From Bacteroidales bacterium (GTDB lineage: Bacteria; Bacteroidota; Bacteroidia; Bacteroidales; Lentimicrobiaceae): a DNA stretch of 64,000 bases. A model generated the notes under the pieces. It worked only from the letters and a program-made list of their open reading frames with translations. It was not told where the DNA came from and did no database searches. The translations under genes and the position numbers were made by a program. How positions within the stretch are numbered: position 1 is the stretch's first letter; each line of letters begins with the position of its first letter. The DNA is taken from positions 434,001-498,000 of the forward strand of contig JADIZB010000001.1 of assembly GCA_016705005.1 (NCBI GenBank), read 5' to 3'. Of the stretch, positions 27,870-36,228 are shown piece by piece.

Positions 27870-29927
27870 TTACATTTTAACAAGTTTTCTGGTTTCAGTG
27901 GAGTTTGCTGTTTCAATGCGGAGAAAGTAAATTCCTGTGGTAAGGTTGCTGATGTCTATCTGAACCGGCATACTCAGGTTCCTTGCTTTCATTACCAGCA
28001 TTCCATTACAGTTAAAAACAGAGATATTAGCCGGTATGTTGTTTGTATTATCATCAGAGTTAATTGTAATGGTTGAATTTGAAGGATTGGGAAACAGATT
28101 AAAACCTGATTCAGGTAACATATATGATTCTGAAAATACCTGACCGCCGTTGGTGGTTTTTAAGATTGTGCCATTTGAACCAACGGCATAGCCGGTTAAA
28201 TCATCGGTGAACCATAAGGTGGTAGAGCCTAGTACCGGTGAATCTATACTGGTCCAGGTTACTCCTCCATTGTTGGTTTGAAAGAAAGTTCCTAAACTTC
28301 CGCTCATATAACCCGTGGTTTCATCAACGAAAAACATATTCATAAAGGTCCACGTTAACGGATAGGAAAGATTGTTCCAGGTCTCACCTCCATCGCTTGT
28401 TTTGTAAAAATCTCCCATAAAGCCGCAAACATAACCTACATTTTGATTAACAAAAAACACATCAAGCAATAACCCTTCGTTATTAAGGTGTGTTTCGTTC
28501 CAATCAGCTCCACCATTGGTGGTTTTAAGAATGGAATTTGATAAAATGGCAAACCCTGTATTTTCGTCAACAAAATGAATCCCTCTGACAGCTCCTCCAT
28601 TTTCATATACGGTAGTCCATGTTAAACCAGCATCAGATGTTTTTAAAATTGCTCCATTTGCACTTTCTTCAGCAATAAAACCTGTATTCGGGTTCACGAA
28701 AACTATTTCATTCAAATAACTATCGTAGTTATTCACCAGGGTATCCCACAAAATTCCGCCATCTGTTGTTTTGTATATTTTTCCATAGCCACCTAACATG
28801 TACCCTGTATTTACATCGGTAAAATAAACGGAAGTGAGGCGACCAAAGTTGCCATCGGCAGTTATTTGCCACGTTTCACCTGCATCCGTTGTTTTTAAGA
28901 CTTTTCCATAGCGCAACCCATTTGATACATCATACTGACTTACTATATATCCGGTATTTTCATCGGGAAAATGAACATCTTCCAGATTGTCATCAGTAAC
29001 AGACGAGTCATAGTTGATACAAGTTACCCCTTCATCTACTGATTTGAATAATTTACCAAAAGAACCCACACCAAAAACATTTGTACCATTGGCAAAGAAA
29101 TATGTGTTTACACCAGCCATTCCCACAGGATTCCAGGTAGTGCCACCATCGGTGGTTTTAACAAGTTCATCATAGGAAAGAGCATACCCTGTCAGTTCAT
29201 TGGTAAATTGCATTTGTTGAATCGGGCGATTACTCTGGAAATGGGTCCATGAAAATCCTCCGTTGGTGGTTTTCATCATAAAATTATCACTGCCTGCGAC
29301 GTAACCATTAAAAGCATCCAGAAAAAAGATACTCCTCAGATTAAGGTAAGGATCACCGGATGTGGATGACCAGGTATCTCCGCCATCAATGGTTTTATAA
29401 ACTGTTCTCATTGAGGCTGCAGCATAACCAATATTCTCGTTAACAAAGTGTACTGAATAAACATTGCTGTAAATATCTATAAACGCCCGCTGCCAGGTTT
29501 CCCCGCCATCTTTTGTACGAAGCAACTGTCCATGCATTCCTGCAATAAAGCCGAGCGTTTCATTGTAAAAATAGATGTCATTGAATTCTTCTGTGGTACC
29601 GCTTTGCAACTCCTGCCAGGTTACGCCACCATCGGTGGTTTTCATGATAAAGCCGCTATCGCTGGTAACAAAACCGGTTTCGGTATTGGTAAACCAGACC
29701 ATTTCAAGATTGCGAGTAGTTCCGGAAGGCATTAAATTCCAGTTTATCCCCCCATCGGTTGTTTTTAAAATTGTTCCCTGCTGACCGACAACATATCCGG
29801 TATTCAGTTCCGGGAAACTGACATCAGAAAGATGGTAACCGAAAGGAGTAGGGTTTGACCAGGTCCACTGTGAATAAGAGTAAAATACAAAAGCGGAAAA
29901 CAAAAAAGTTACTATCAATTTTTTCAT
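27870..29927 (-). CDS. YCF48-like beta-propeller protein with T9SS type A sorting domain
   Basis: 685 residues. A signal peptide (MKKLIVTFLFSAFVFYSYSQ) precedes about a dozen repeats of 40-50 residues with the pattern NTGYVVGxxGTILKTTDGGxxW (about 40-600), as in YCF48/photosystem II stability-like and sortilin-like propellers. The C-terminal 75 residues (FNLFPNPSNSTITINSD to the end) are a T9SS sorting domain. It is probably a surface or secreted propeller; no catalytic residues are evident. It is encoded opposite to the acyl/glycan genes around it and has its own promoter. Confidence 0.88.
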   Translation of the reverse strand: MKKLIVTFLFSAFVFYSYSQWTWSNPTPFGYHLSDVSFPELNTGYVVGQQGTILKTTDGGINWNLMPSGTTRNLEMVWFTNTETGFVTSDSGFIMKTTDGGVTWQELQSGTTEEFNDIYFYNETLGFIAGMHGQLLRTKDGGETWQRAFIDIYSNVYSVHFVNENIGYAAASMRTVYKTIDGGDTWSSTSGDPYLNLRSIFFLDAFNGYVAGSDNFMMKTTNGGFSWTHFQSNRPIQQMQFTNELTGYALSYDELVKTTDGGTTWNPVGMAGVNTYFFANGTNVFGVGSFGKLFKSVDEGVTCINYDSSVTDDNLEDVHFPDENTGYIVSQYDVSNGLRYGKVLKTTDAGETWQITADGNFGRLTSVYFTDVNTGYMLGGYGKIYKTTDGGILWDTLVNNYDSYLNEIVFVNPNTGFIAEESANGAILKTSDAGLTWTTVYENGGAVRGIHFVDENTGFAILSNSILKTTNGGADWNETHLNNEGLLLDVFFVNQNVGYVCGFMGDFYKTSDGGETWNNLSYPLTWTFMNMFFVDETTGYMSGSLGTFFQTNNGGVTWTSIDSPVLGSTTLWFTDDLTGYAVGSNGTILKTTNGGQVFSESYMLPESGFNLFPNPSNSTITINSDDNTNNIPANISVFNCNGMLVMKARNLSMPVQIDISNLTTGIYFLRIETANSTETRKLVKM

Positions 29928-29980
29928 ATTGGTTTGAATTAAATAATCAATAATCTAACTTATTTAAATATATAATCAAT

Positions 29981-30012
29981 CAAAATTACAAAAATGTAGT
30001 GACAAAATCAAA
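29981..30012 (-). promoter_or_regulatory. Promoter of the YCF48-like T9SS gene
   Basis: On the minus strand TTTG (30012-30009), a 20-bp spacer and TAATTTTG (29988-29981) give one of the best consensus matches in the window, 54 bp before the ATG at 29927. Confidence 0.62.
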
Positions 30013-30110
30013 GGATAAGAAGTAAACCTTCCGGTTAAATAACCCGGCTAAAATTTTCCTTTACTCTTTAGTTGTTATTTTATATCTCTGATTCATAGAA
30101 ATTTATTTTT

Positions 30111-31592
30111 CTAGTACCTTCCACGAAACCGGTCAACCATTTTATTCCATGAAATGGCATAAAGTATTATCAGAATAAAGTCGGTGAGTTTAAGAAAGAT
30201 TGAGCGTTTCCCTGAGTTCCATTCCAGGTTCCGGTTGAGGCCATCCGGACCATCGTTGATCATATTTTCCAGAACAACCCGGCCATAATTGTGATTTGCA
30301 CCGTAAACCCAGTAGGCAGCTTTAAGATTACGGGTCTTCCATATTGTTCTGAACATCATTTTCCGGATATTATCCTTGTTATACATGCTCCACCACACTT
30401 CTTCCATTGTTTCCTGAAGCTCATCACGCGTCATTTTAGATGTACCTGTAGTGGCATGCATAAAATGATAGTATTTCCAGTCATCCGGAAAATGATTGAG
30501 CACAATTCTGTTCTCGTTTTTCATACGGTTGAACAGACCTGTTCCGGGCAAAGGAGTTAAAATGCTGGCCTGAATGGCGTCAATGCCACTTTTGATTATA
30601 AAATCGCGCCGATCCATCAATTCCTTCCGGCCATCGCTCTCCATTCCGAAAATCATAGCCCCAAGGATGGCAATACCATGTTTGTGGATTCTTTTAAAGG
30701 CATTCTCATAGGAATCAACTCCCCGTTTCAGGTTTAAACGTTTTTTAACATCTGTCAGGGCCTCTGTGGTTTCTGCTTCAACCCCCAAAAGAATGAGAGT
30801 GCATCCGCTCCGGGCTGCCCAGTAAAGCACTTCCTCATCGTCGGCAAAGTTCATCGAAGCCTGTCCAAGCCAGAGTTTTTTTATGCCACGATCTACCATT
30901 CCTTTAAAAAGCCTGATCGCCCTTTCTCTTCCCTGTTTGTTGTTATTTACCAGGTGATCATCAACAATAAAAAGCAGAGGACGGGTAGTCTGCTCCATTT
31001 CATCCAGCACATCCTCAATATTCCGTTCACGGTATTGTTTGCCGCACAGTTGGGTCACCGAACAAAAGTCGCATCCCATCGGGCATCCACGCGAGGTTTG
31101 AACAAGATCATTTACATAGGGATATTTAAAAATATCCCGCCTTACCTGAGGAATCAATTCAACTGGAGTAGCACTGCCCTGATAAAATTGTCCGGGATTT
31201 CCTGCTTCAAAATCGCAGAGGAATACCGGCCAGATCAATTCAGCTTCACCGGCAATCACCGTATCAACATAGCCTTTTGCTTCCTCAGGCAGCATACTGG
31301 CATGAACACCTCCCATGACAGTGTATATGCCATTTTCGCGGCAGATAGATGCAATTTCATAAGCCCGCGGAGCATTTGATGTAAAGGAGGTTAACCCTAC
31401 GAGATCAACCCTTGATACTGAAAACTGCTCAAAACTTTCATCTATAAATTCTATATCCCAGTGATCGGGTGTTAAGGTTGCAATAATTCCAAGGCCTAAG
31501 GGCATAAAACTGGTACTTGGATCATTCACCAACCCCGCAGATTCCCTGTTTACGGGATTGACCAGCAACAACTTCTTTCTCTTCTCACTCAT
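30111..31592 (-). CDS. B12-binding-domain radical SAM protein
   Basis: 493 residues. An N-terminal cobalamin-binding-like Rossmann domain (about 5-140, including VMGGVHASMLPEEA) precedes a radical SAM core whose cluster motif is CPMGCDFC (CxxxCxxC, near residue 170). A C-terminal region of about 130 residues follows and ends with a hydrophobic segment (FLKLTDFILIILYAI). Members methylate unactivated carbons or cyclise lipids and secondary metabolites. It lies between the FAAL and ACP genes but on the opposite strand, so a link to acyl or lipid modification is inferred from location only. The absence of a His in the canonical B12 position was not checked. Confidence 0.87.
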   Translation of the reverse strand: MSEKRKKLLLVNPVNRESAGLVNDPSTSFMPLGLGIIATLTPDHWDIEFIDESFEQFSVSRVDLVGLTSFTSNAPRAYEIASICRENGIYTVMGGVHASMLPEEAKGYVDTVIAGEAELIWPVFLCDFEAGNPGQFYQGSATPVELIPQVRRDIFKYPYVNDLVQTSRGCPMGCDFCSVTQLCGKQYRERNIEDVLDEMEQTTRPLLFIVDDHLVNNNKQGRERAIRLFKGMVDRGIKKLWLGQASMNFADDEEVLYWAARSGCTLILLGVEAETTEALTDVKKRLNLKRGVDSYENAFKRIHKHGIAILGAMIFGMESDGRKELMDRRDFIIKSGIDAIQASILTPLPGTGLFNRMKNENRIVLNHFPDDWKYYHFMHATTGTSKMTRDELQETMEEVWWSMYNKDNIRKMMFRTIWKTRNLKAAYWVYGANHNYGRVVLENMINDGPDGLNRNLEWNSGKRSIFLKLTDFILIILYAISWNKMVDRFRGRY

Positions 31593-31704
31593 GGATGAGC
31601 CGGGCTTTTTGGGTTAAATCAACAGCAATATTAACTATATCCTTTTATCTTAAGTTCAATAAAATCAAAATGATTGAATTTTACGCCTGTGACCGGAAAC
31701 TTTA

Positions 31705-31712
31705 TAACTTTG
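31705..31712 (+). promoter_or_regulatory. -7 box of the acyl carrier protein gene
   Basis: TAACTTTG matches TAnnTTTG exactly, 18 bp before the ATG at 31731. This also argues against the longer upstream reading frame from 31674. No -33 TTG was found. Confidence 0.5.
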
Positions 31713-31730
31713 TTCACCAAACTGAATGAT

Positions 31731-31964
31731 ATGAAAATTGAAGATTTTATCACCCACATCGAAGAGGAATTTGACGATATAGAGCCCGGTACTTTGAAAC
31801 CCGAAAGCATTTTCAGGGAAGTATTTGAATGGAATTCAATCAATGCTCTGATTTTGATAGCCATGGTTAAAACAGAATACGATGTTGCGATCAATGCTGA
31901 AGATATTGCAAAATCCAAAACCGTTCAGGACATTTATAACATTGTTGAAACACGGGTAGCTTGA
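31731..31964 (+). CDS. Acyl carrier protein
   Basis: 77 residues from the ATG at 31731. It is acidic and all-helical, with the carrier-protein pattern around S36 (VFEWNSINALILIAM), the predicted phosphopantetheine attachment site. The usual DSL triad reads NSI here. Helix III carries the typical SKTVQDIYNIV ending. It is not the housekeeping fatty-acid ACP by sequence. Its neighbours, a ketoacyl synthase III, an SDR reductase and a nearby FAAL, suggest a dedicated carrier for a special acyl group. Confidence 0.88.
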   Translation: MKIEDFITHIEEEFDDIEPGTLKPESIFREVFEWNSINALILIAMVKTEYDVAINAEDIAKSKTVQDIYNIVETRVA

Positions 31965-32308
31965 TTTGCAGATAGTACCGGAGTGATGGGGCTGAGATTG
32001 AAAACTTATCCCAACCGGAAAAGCAGAGGAATTCCGGATGCAAACGTTTGATCTCCATGATTTAATCTTCATTTCAGATATTGATACAAACCCCGGAATT
32101 CATTTTCGTTAAATGACAATACTCTGGAGTGTAGAATATCACTTTTGCATAAAATCCCCTTCCTGAATTAAAATTAAATTATTTTTGTGTAAAACCCCGG
32201 CGACTTCAGATGTGAAGCATTTGCTTCATAGACCTGACCCACAGGGGACCAGAAATATCCGCGGGTATCTTCATTCCCTCCCGGGCATTTCATCATATTA
32301 AGAACACT
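31965..32308. other. 344-bp gap between the ACP and ketoacyl synthase genes
   Basis: No gene. It contains an exact -7 box (32180-32187) and, in the transcribed leader, a perfect inverted repeat TGAAGCA-TT-TGCTTCA (32213-32228) that could form a small hairpin or bind a regulator. Confidence 0.4.
32180..32187 (+). promoter_or_regulatory. -7 box upstream of the ketoacyl synthase III gene
   Basis: TATTTTTG matches TAnnTTTG. It would give a leader of about 115 bases before the ATG at 32309 that contains the 32213-32228 hairpin. No -33 partner was seen. Confidence 0.42.
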
Positions 32309-33394
32309 ATGGCCATCTTCGAAATACCTGACATTCGTATAGCCGGTCTCTCAGCCTGCGTCCCTGAAAAAATCCTGTCGAACCACGATTATAGTTGGAT
32401 CAAACAAAAAGAACGCGACCAGGTTATCAAAACAATCGGAGTCGAGACCCGGCATGTTGCGGAGCCCGGGCAAACTACTTCCGACCTTTGTTTTCAGGCT
32501 GCTGAACAGCTTTTGGCAGAACTCAGGTGGGAGCGGAATGAAATCAACCTGCTCATCTTTGTTTCCCAGAGCCGCGATTACATCATCCCTTCTACTTCAA
32601 CCATTCTGCAGGACCGGCTTAAACTTCCCCACAGCTGTATGGCCATTGATATCAACCTGGGGTGTTCAGGCTATATTTACGGGCTTTCGGTCATCAGCAG
32701 TATGATGAAATCAACCGGCATTCAGAAAGGCCTTCTGCTGGTAGGTGACCTGTCGAATGTTACTTCAGCCTACCGTGATAAAAGTACTTATCCCCTCTTT
32801 GGCGACGCAGGAACAGCTACGGCACTTGAACTGAAACCGGGCCATTCCCCAATGCAGTTTAACCTTCAGACCGATGGTAGCGGCTATGAAGCAATTATCA
32901 TCTATGATGGAGGGGTTAGAAATCTGGCAAGCAGGAAATCATTTGTTACGAAAAAACACGGGGAAGGCATCTACCGCAACCGGTTGCAGATTGCCCTGAA
33001 TGGCATCGAAGTTTTCAATTTCTCCCTTCGTGAAGTAGTTCCCAATATAAAAACAACCCTGAAACATTTCAACAGGGAACTGGCTGAATTCGACTTTCTG
33101 CTGTTTCATCAGGCCAACCGGCTGATCAATGAAACCATCCGGAAAATGCTGAAGGCCGATCCTGCAAAGGTACCCTATTCACTGCGCGAATTCGGCAATA
33201 CCAGCTGCGCATCGATCCCGCTGACAATGGTCAGTCAGATCAGTGAGCCGCTTAAGGAAAAACCACACAAATTGTTGCTTTCTGCTTTTGGCATTGGCCT
33301 TTCGTGGGGAACAGTCCTGATCGAAACCGATGGAATTGTGGTACCGGCTTTGACGGAATTAAAGTCGGCAGAGGCAGGTATAGACCCACTCTAA
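32309..33394 (+). CDS. 3-oxoacyl-ACP synthase III-type condensing enzyme
   Basis: 361 residues, thiolase fold. The KAS III catalytic triad is in place: C119 in INLGCSGYIYG, H267 in LLFHQANRL and N297 in REFGNTSCASIP. These enzymes condense an acyl starter with malonyl-ACP. It is somewhat longer than housekeeping FabH, diverges around the substrate loop, and sits between the dedicated ACP and an SDR reductase, so it probably serves a secondary acyl pathway rather than bulk fatty-acid synthesis. Confidence 0.9.
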   Translation: MAIFEIPDIRIAGLSACVPEKILSNHDYSWIKQKERDQVIKTIGVETRHVAEPGQTTSDLCFQAAEQLLAELRWERNEINLLIFVSQSRDYIIPSTSTILQDRLKLPHSCMAIDINLGCSGYIYGLSVISSMMKSTGIQKGLLLVGDLSNVTSAYRDKSTYPLFGDAGTATALELKPGHSPMQFNLQTDGSGYEAIIIYDGGVRNLASRKSFVTKKHGEGIYRNRLQIALNGIEVFNFSLREVVPNIKTTLKHFNRELAEFDFLLFHQANRLINETIRKMLKADPAKVPYSLREFGNTSCASIPLTMVSQISEPLKEKPHKLLLSAFGIGLSWGTVLIETDGIVVPALTELKSAEAGIDPL

Positions 33395-33484
33395 ATCTCC
33401 TCAAGAGGGGGAGACTCTATATACTGAAAAACCGGGACATCCTTATTTCAACACTTTTGTCCCATTAGATTTTTTTGCTTTGAG

Positions 33485-33537
33485 CCCGCCTCCACTGCGT
33501 TATGTCGGGTAAACTTTTTACTTTTAACTTTGAGCTT
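33485..33537. repeat. Degenerate REP-like hairpin followed by heptamers before the SDR gene
   Basis: At 33485-33509 lies a weakened relative of the 27-base hairpin at 11095-11121 (CCCGCCT...CGGG). Directly after it, four 7-bp units (TAAACTT, TTTACTT, TTAACTT, TGAGCTT; 33510-33537) run to seven bases before the ATG at 33544. Confidence 0.65.
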
Positions 33538-33543
33538 TAATTG

Positions 33544-34275
33544 ATGAACGCATTTGACCTGACCGGAAAAACAATACTGGTTACCGGAGCCTCATCGGGC
33601 CTGGGCCGCCAAACTGCCATTACAGCCAGCGAATTTGGTGCAACAGTGGTAATTACCGGTCGCAACCCGGAACGACTGGGTGAAACTTTCCGTTTGCTGA
33701 AAGGGGAAGGCCACCTGCAACTCCTTGCTGATCTGACTATACAGACCGATATCGATCAACTGGTTGCATCATTGCCTGTTCTGAACGGCGTTGTCCACAG
33801 CACTGGAATTTCTGATTTGTCGCCGGCCCGGTTCATCACAACCGAAACCATTGCCAAAACATTCAGGATCAGCTTCGACGCTTCGGTGTTACTTACTGCC
33901 GGATTGCTGGGAAAGAAGAAACTGGCAAAAGGTCACAGTTCGATTGTATTTATCTCGTCCATTTCGACACGATACCCGTTTGTTGGCGGGGCCATGTACA
34001 TCAGTGCCAAAGCAGCCCTGGAAGCTTATGCCCGGGTACTTGCACTTGAACTGGCACCCAAAGGTATCCGGGTAAATTGCGTGGCACCGGCTTTTGTAAG
34101 AACACCCATGCTGGATGAAACCGCCGCCAATTATTCGCAGGAAGCGGTGAATATGATTGAAGCCCGGCAGATTCTTGGCCTGGGCGATCCGGTAGATGTT
34201 GCCAACTCAATAGTGTATTACCTTTCTGATGCTTCAAAATGGGTAAGTGCGACGAGCCTGGTGCTGGGGGGGTGA
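33544..34275 (+). CDS. Short-chain dehydrogenase/reductase, FabG-like
   Basis: 243 residues from the ATG at 33544; the codon before it is TTG and is less likely. The Rossmann motif TGASSGLG is at 14-21, and the catalytic set is S139, Y152 and K156 (MYISAKAAL). The usual NNAG motif reads HSTG here. The sequence is close to 3-oxoacyl-ACP reductases, and its position after the ACP and KAS III genes suggests it reduces the 3-oxoacyl product. Confidence 0.88.
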   Translation: MNAFDLTGKTILVTGASSGLGRQTAITASEFGATVVITGRNPERLGETFRLLKGEGHLQLLADLTIQTDIDQLVASLPVLNGVVHSTGISDLSPARFITTETIAKTFRISFDASVLLTAGLLGKKKLAKGHSSIVFISSISTRYPFVGGAMYISAKAALEAYARVLALELAPKGIRVNCVAPAFVRTPMLDETAANYSQEAVNMIEARQILGLGDPVDVANSIVYYLSDASKWVSATSLVLGG

Positions 34276-34385
34276 TCGTTGCAGTAGCTTTTTTAGTTTT
34301 ATTGAGAAGAATAAGTTAATGTCAAATATCTAATGACTAATTTTAAAATATAAAATGTGTTGAGTCTGTTCCATACATTGGTTTT

Positions 34386-34413
34386 AGAAATTAGAAATTA
34401 GAAATTAGAAATT
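34386..34413 (+). repeat. Heptamer array AGAAATT x4 before the GT2 gene
   Basis: Four identical 7-bp units end seven bases before the ATG at 34420, so they occupy the leader and ribosome-binding region. The same unit in reverse complement occurs at 60355-60375. Confidence 0.85.
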
Positions 34414-34419
34414 TCATCT

Positions 34420-35337
34420 ATGCCCGATTACTCCATCATAGTACCGGTTTTCAACAGCAGCCAGTCGCTGGAGGAGCTGTTCAGCCGGATTGAAGGGACC
34501 ATGAGTGGTATCCGGAAATCATACAGGGTGATTTTTGTGGATGATGCCAGCCAGGACAACAGCTGGGAAAAGCTTCAGGCCATTTACAGGGAGAATCCGG
34601 ACAGGGTGTCGGTTATCCGGCTTTCACGCAATTTCGGACAGCACAATGCAACCCTTTGCGGAATTGCCCAGGCCGATGGCGAATATATTTTTACAATAGA
34701 TGACGACCTCCAGCATCCACCTGAAGAGATGTTAAAACTGATGGAAACCATGAAAGAAACCGATGCCGACCTGGTTTATGGTATCTCGGGCGAAAAAAAG
34801 CATTCAACAGCCCGGAACATGGGAAGTAACGTTATTAAAAAGGGTTCAAAGCATATTTTCCGTACCAAAGGAAATGGTTCTTCATTTCGCCTGATGAAAT
34901 CGGCCCTTGGTAAAAATCTGATGAACCATCAGGTCAACTTTATTTATCTTGATGAGATATTTAACTGGTATACCAGTCACATCAGTTTCGCTGAAGTTGA
35001 ACATAAAAAACGTCCTTACCAGGAATCTACCTACACTCCCCGCACCTTGTTCTCTCTACTGACTAACCTGGTTATCTACTACACAGCGATCCCACTGAAA
35101 CTGATGGTTTATGGCGGATTTATTTCTGCCCTGCTCAGCTTCACTACGGGCATGTTTTTCATTTACAGGAAGATCGTAATGGATGTGCCCCTGGGATTTA
35201 CAGCCCTGATTGTCGCCATACTCTTCTCAACCAGTGTGATCCTGCTTTCGCTGGGTGTTATCGGCGAATACCTGAGCCGGATCTATATGGTTCAGAACCG
35301 GAAACCACCCTTCGCCATTAAGGAGATTTTAAAATAA
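34420..35337 (+). CDS. Polyprenyl-phosphate-type GT2 glycosyltransferase
   Basis: 305 residues. The GT-A domain (about 1-210) has the GT2 opening YSIIVPVFNSSQSLEEL, FVDDASQDNSW and the metal-binding D94-D95-D96 (TIDDDLQHP). Two C-terminal membrane helices (about 226-250 and 260-285) end with the GEYLSRIYMVQNRKP tail typical of DPM1/ArnC-like enzymes, which move a sugar onto a polyprenyl phosphate. Its lipid-linked product could feed a GT-C enzyme such as the TMTC-like protein at 24119; this link is inferred. Confidence 0.9.
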   Translation: MPDYSIIVPVFNSSQSLEELFSRIEGTMSGIRKSYRVIFVDDASQDNSWEKLQAIYRENPDRVSVIRLSRNFGQHNATLCGIAQADGEYIFTIDDDLQHPPEEMLKLMETMKETDADLVYGISGEKKHSTARNMGSNVIKKGSKHIFRTKGNGSSFRLMKSALGKNLMNHQVNFIYLDEIFNWYTSHISFAEVEHKKRPYQESTYTPRTLFSLLTNLVIYYTAIPLKLMVYGGFISALLSFTTGMFFIYRKIVMDVPLGFTALIVAILFSTSVILLSLGVIGEYLSRIYMVQNRKPPFAIKEILK

Positions 35338-35351
35338 GCAGTTGAAAAGAA

Positions 35352-35485
35352 TCACGCAATGGCGCGGAGACGCAAAGAATGTTTAAATCTGATTTGAGCA
35401 GAAAGTGTGTTTAAATACCAAAAAATTTATACGATTATACTCGGGAATTAAAAATAGACCTTGCGTCACCGCGTCCTTGCGTGAG
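35352..35485. repeat. Small element with inverted 8-mer-repeat ends (copy 1)
   Basis: Left arm 35352-35377 (TCACGCAAT...ACGCAAAG, units of about 8 bp) and right arm 35459-35485 (CCTTGCGTC...TTGCGTGAG) are imperfect reverse complements around about 80 bp of A/T-rich DNA. The same type of arms flank a longer interior at 50632-50985. Confidence 0.65.
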
Positions 35486-35510
35486 ATATTATATTCACAA
35501 TCCATGTCAG

Positions 35511-36188
35511 ATGAAGCTTTTTAAGTACGGTATCATACTCGAACGCCTGAAGGAGGCAGACATTGAACTTGTCAGGCAGTGGCGGAATTCCGATCCGGTC
35601 AGGCTGAATATGGAGTACCGGGATATAATCAGTTATGAACAGCAGCTCCGGTGGTTCAGATCCATCGACAATCTGCAAAACAACTATCTGATGATTCATT
35701 ACAAGGGTGAAAAAATCGGACTGCTGAACGATAAAAACATAGACTGGAACGCCCGGACATCAGAATCGGGCCTGTTTCTTGGTAAACCCGAATACTATGC
35801 CACCTTTATCCCTTACCTTGTATCTGTAGCCGGCATTGAAACTACATTTTACTACCTCGACTGGAACAGGCAGTTTGCCCATATCCTCAAGTCCAATCAG
35901 AACGCCATAAAGTACAATTTGCAGTTGGGTTACCATTTGAGCGATGGTCAGGATGCATTTGAAAATCAGCAATATGAAATGACACGTGGAAGTTTTGAGC
36001 GATCAGCCGGAAAAATCCGGAAAGCGGTCCGGTTATTGGCCGATCCGGATCTGAAAATGAAATTATTGCTGGAGCCCACAGATTACGAATCAGGGCTGGC
36101 GCAGAAGTTTGAAGGATTGTTCAACACTCATCTTGACAGATTGGAACACATTGCAACAAGTGAAGGATCCTGGTACAATGAACTATAG
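35511..36188 (+). CDS. GNAT-like N-acyltransferase (putative)
   Basis: 225 residues from the ATG at 35511. A GTG ten codons upstream overlaps the inverted repeat and is less likely. The N-terminal part (LKEADIELVRQWRNSDPVRL and SYEQQLRWFRSI) closely resembles sugar N-acetyltransferases of the PseH/RimJ type. The acetyl-CoA loop is weak and the C-terminal 75 residues are not GNAT-like. Its place after ACP, KAS III, SDR and GT2 genes makes transfer of an acyl group to an amino sugar attractive but unproven. Confidence 0.6.
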   Translation: MKLFKYGIILERLKEADIELVRQWRNSDPVRLNMEYRDIISYEQQLRWFRSIDNLQNNYLMIHYKGEKIGLLNDKNIDWNARTSESGLFLGKPEYYATFIPYLVSVAGIETTFYYLDWNRQFAHILKSNQNAIKYNLQLGYHLSDGQDAFENQQYEMTRGSFERSAGKIRKAVRLLADPDLKMKLLLEPTDYESGLAQKFEGLFNTHLDRLEHIATSEGSWYNEL

Positions 36189-36228
36189 TTACGGAAAGGA
36201 TATCCTTACTTAATTTCCTGGCACAGGG

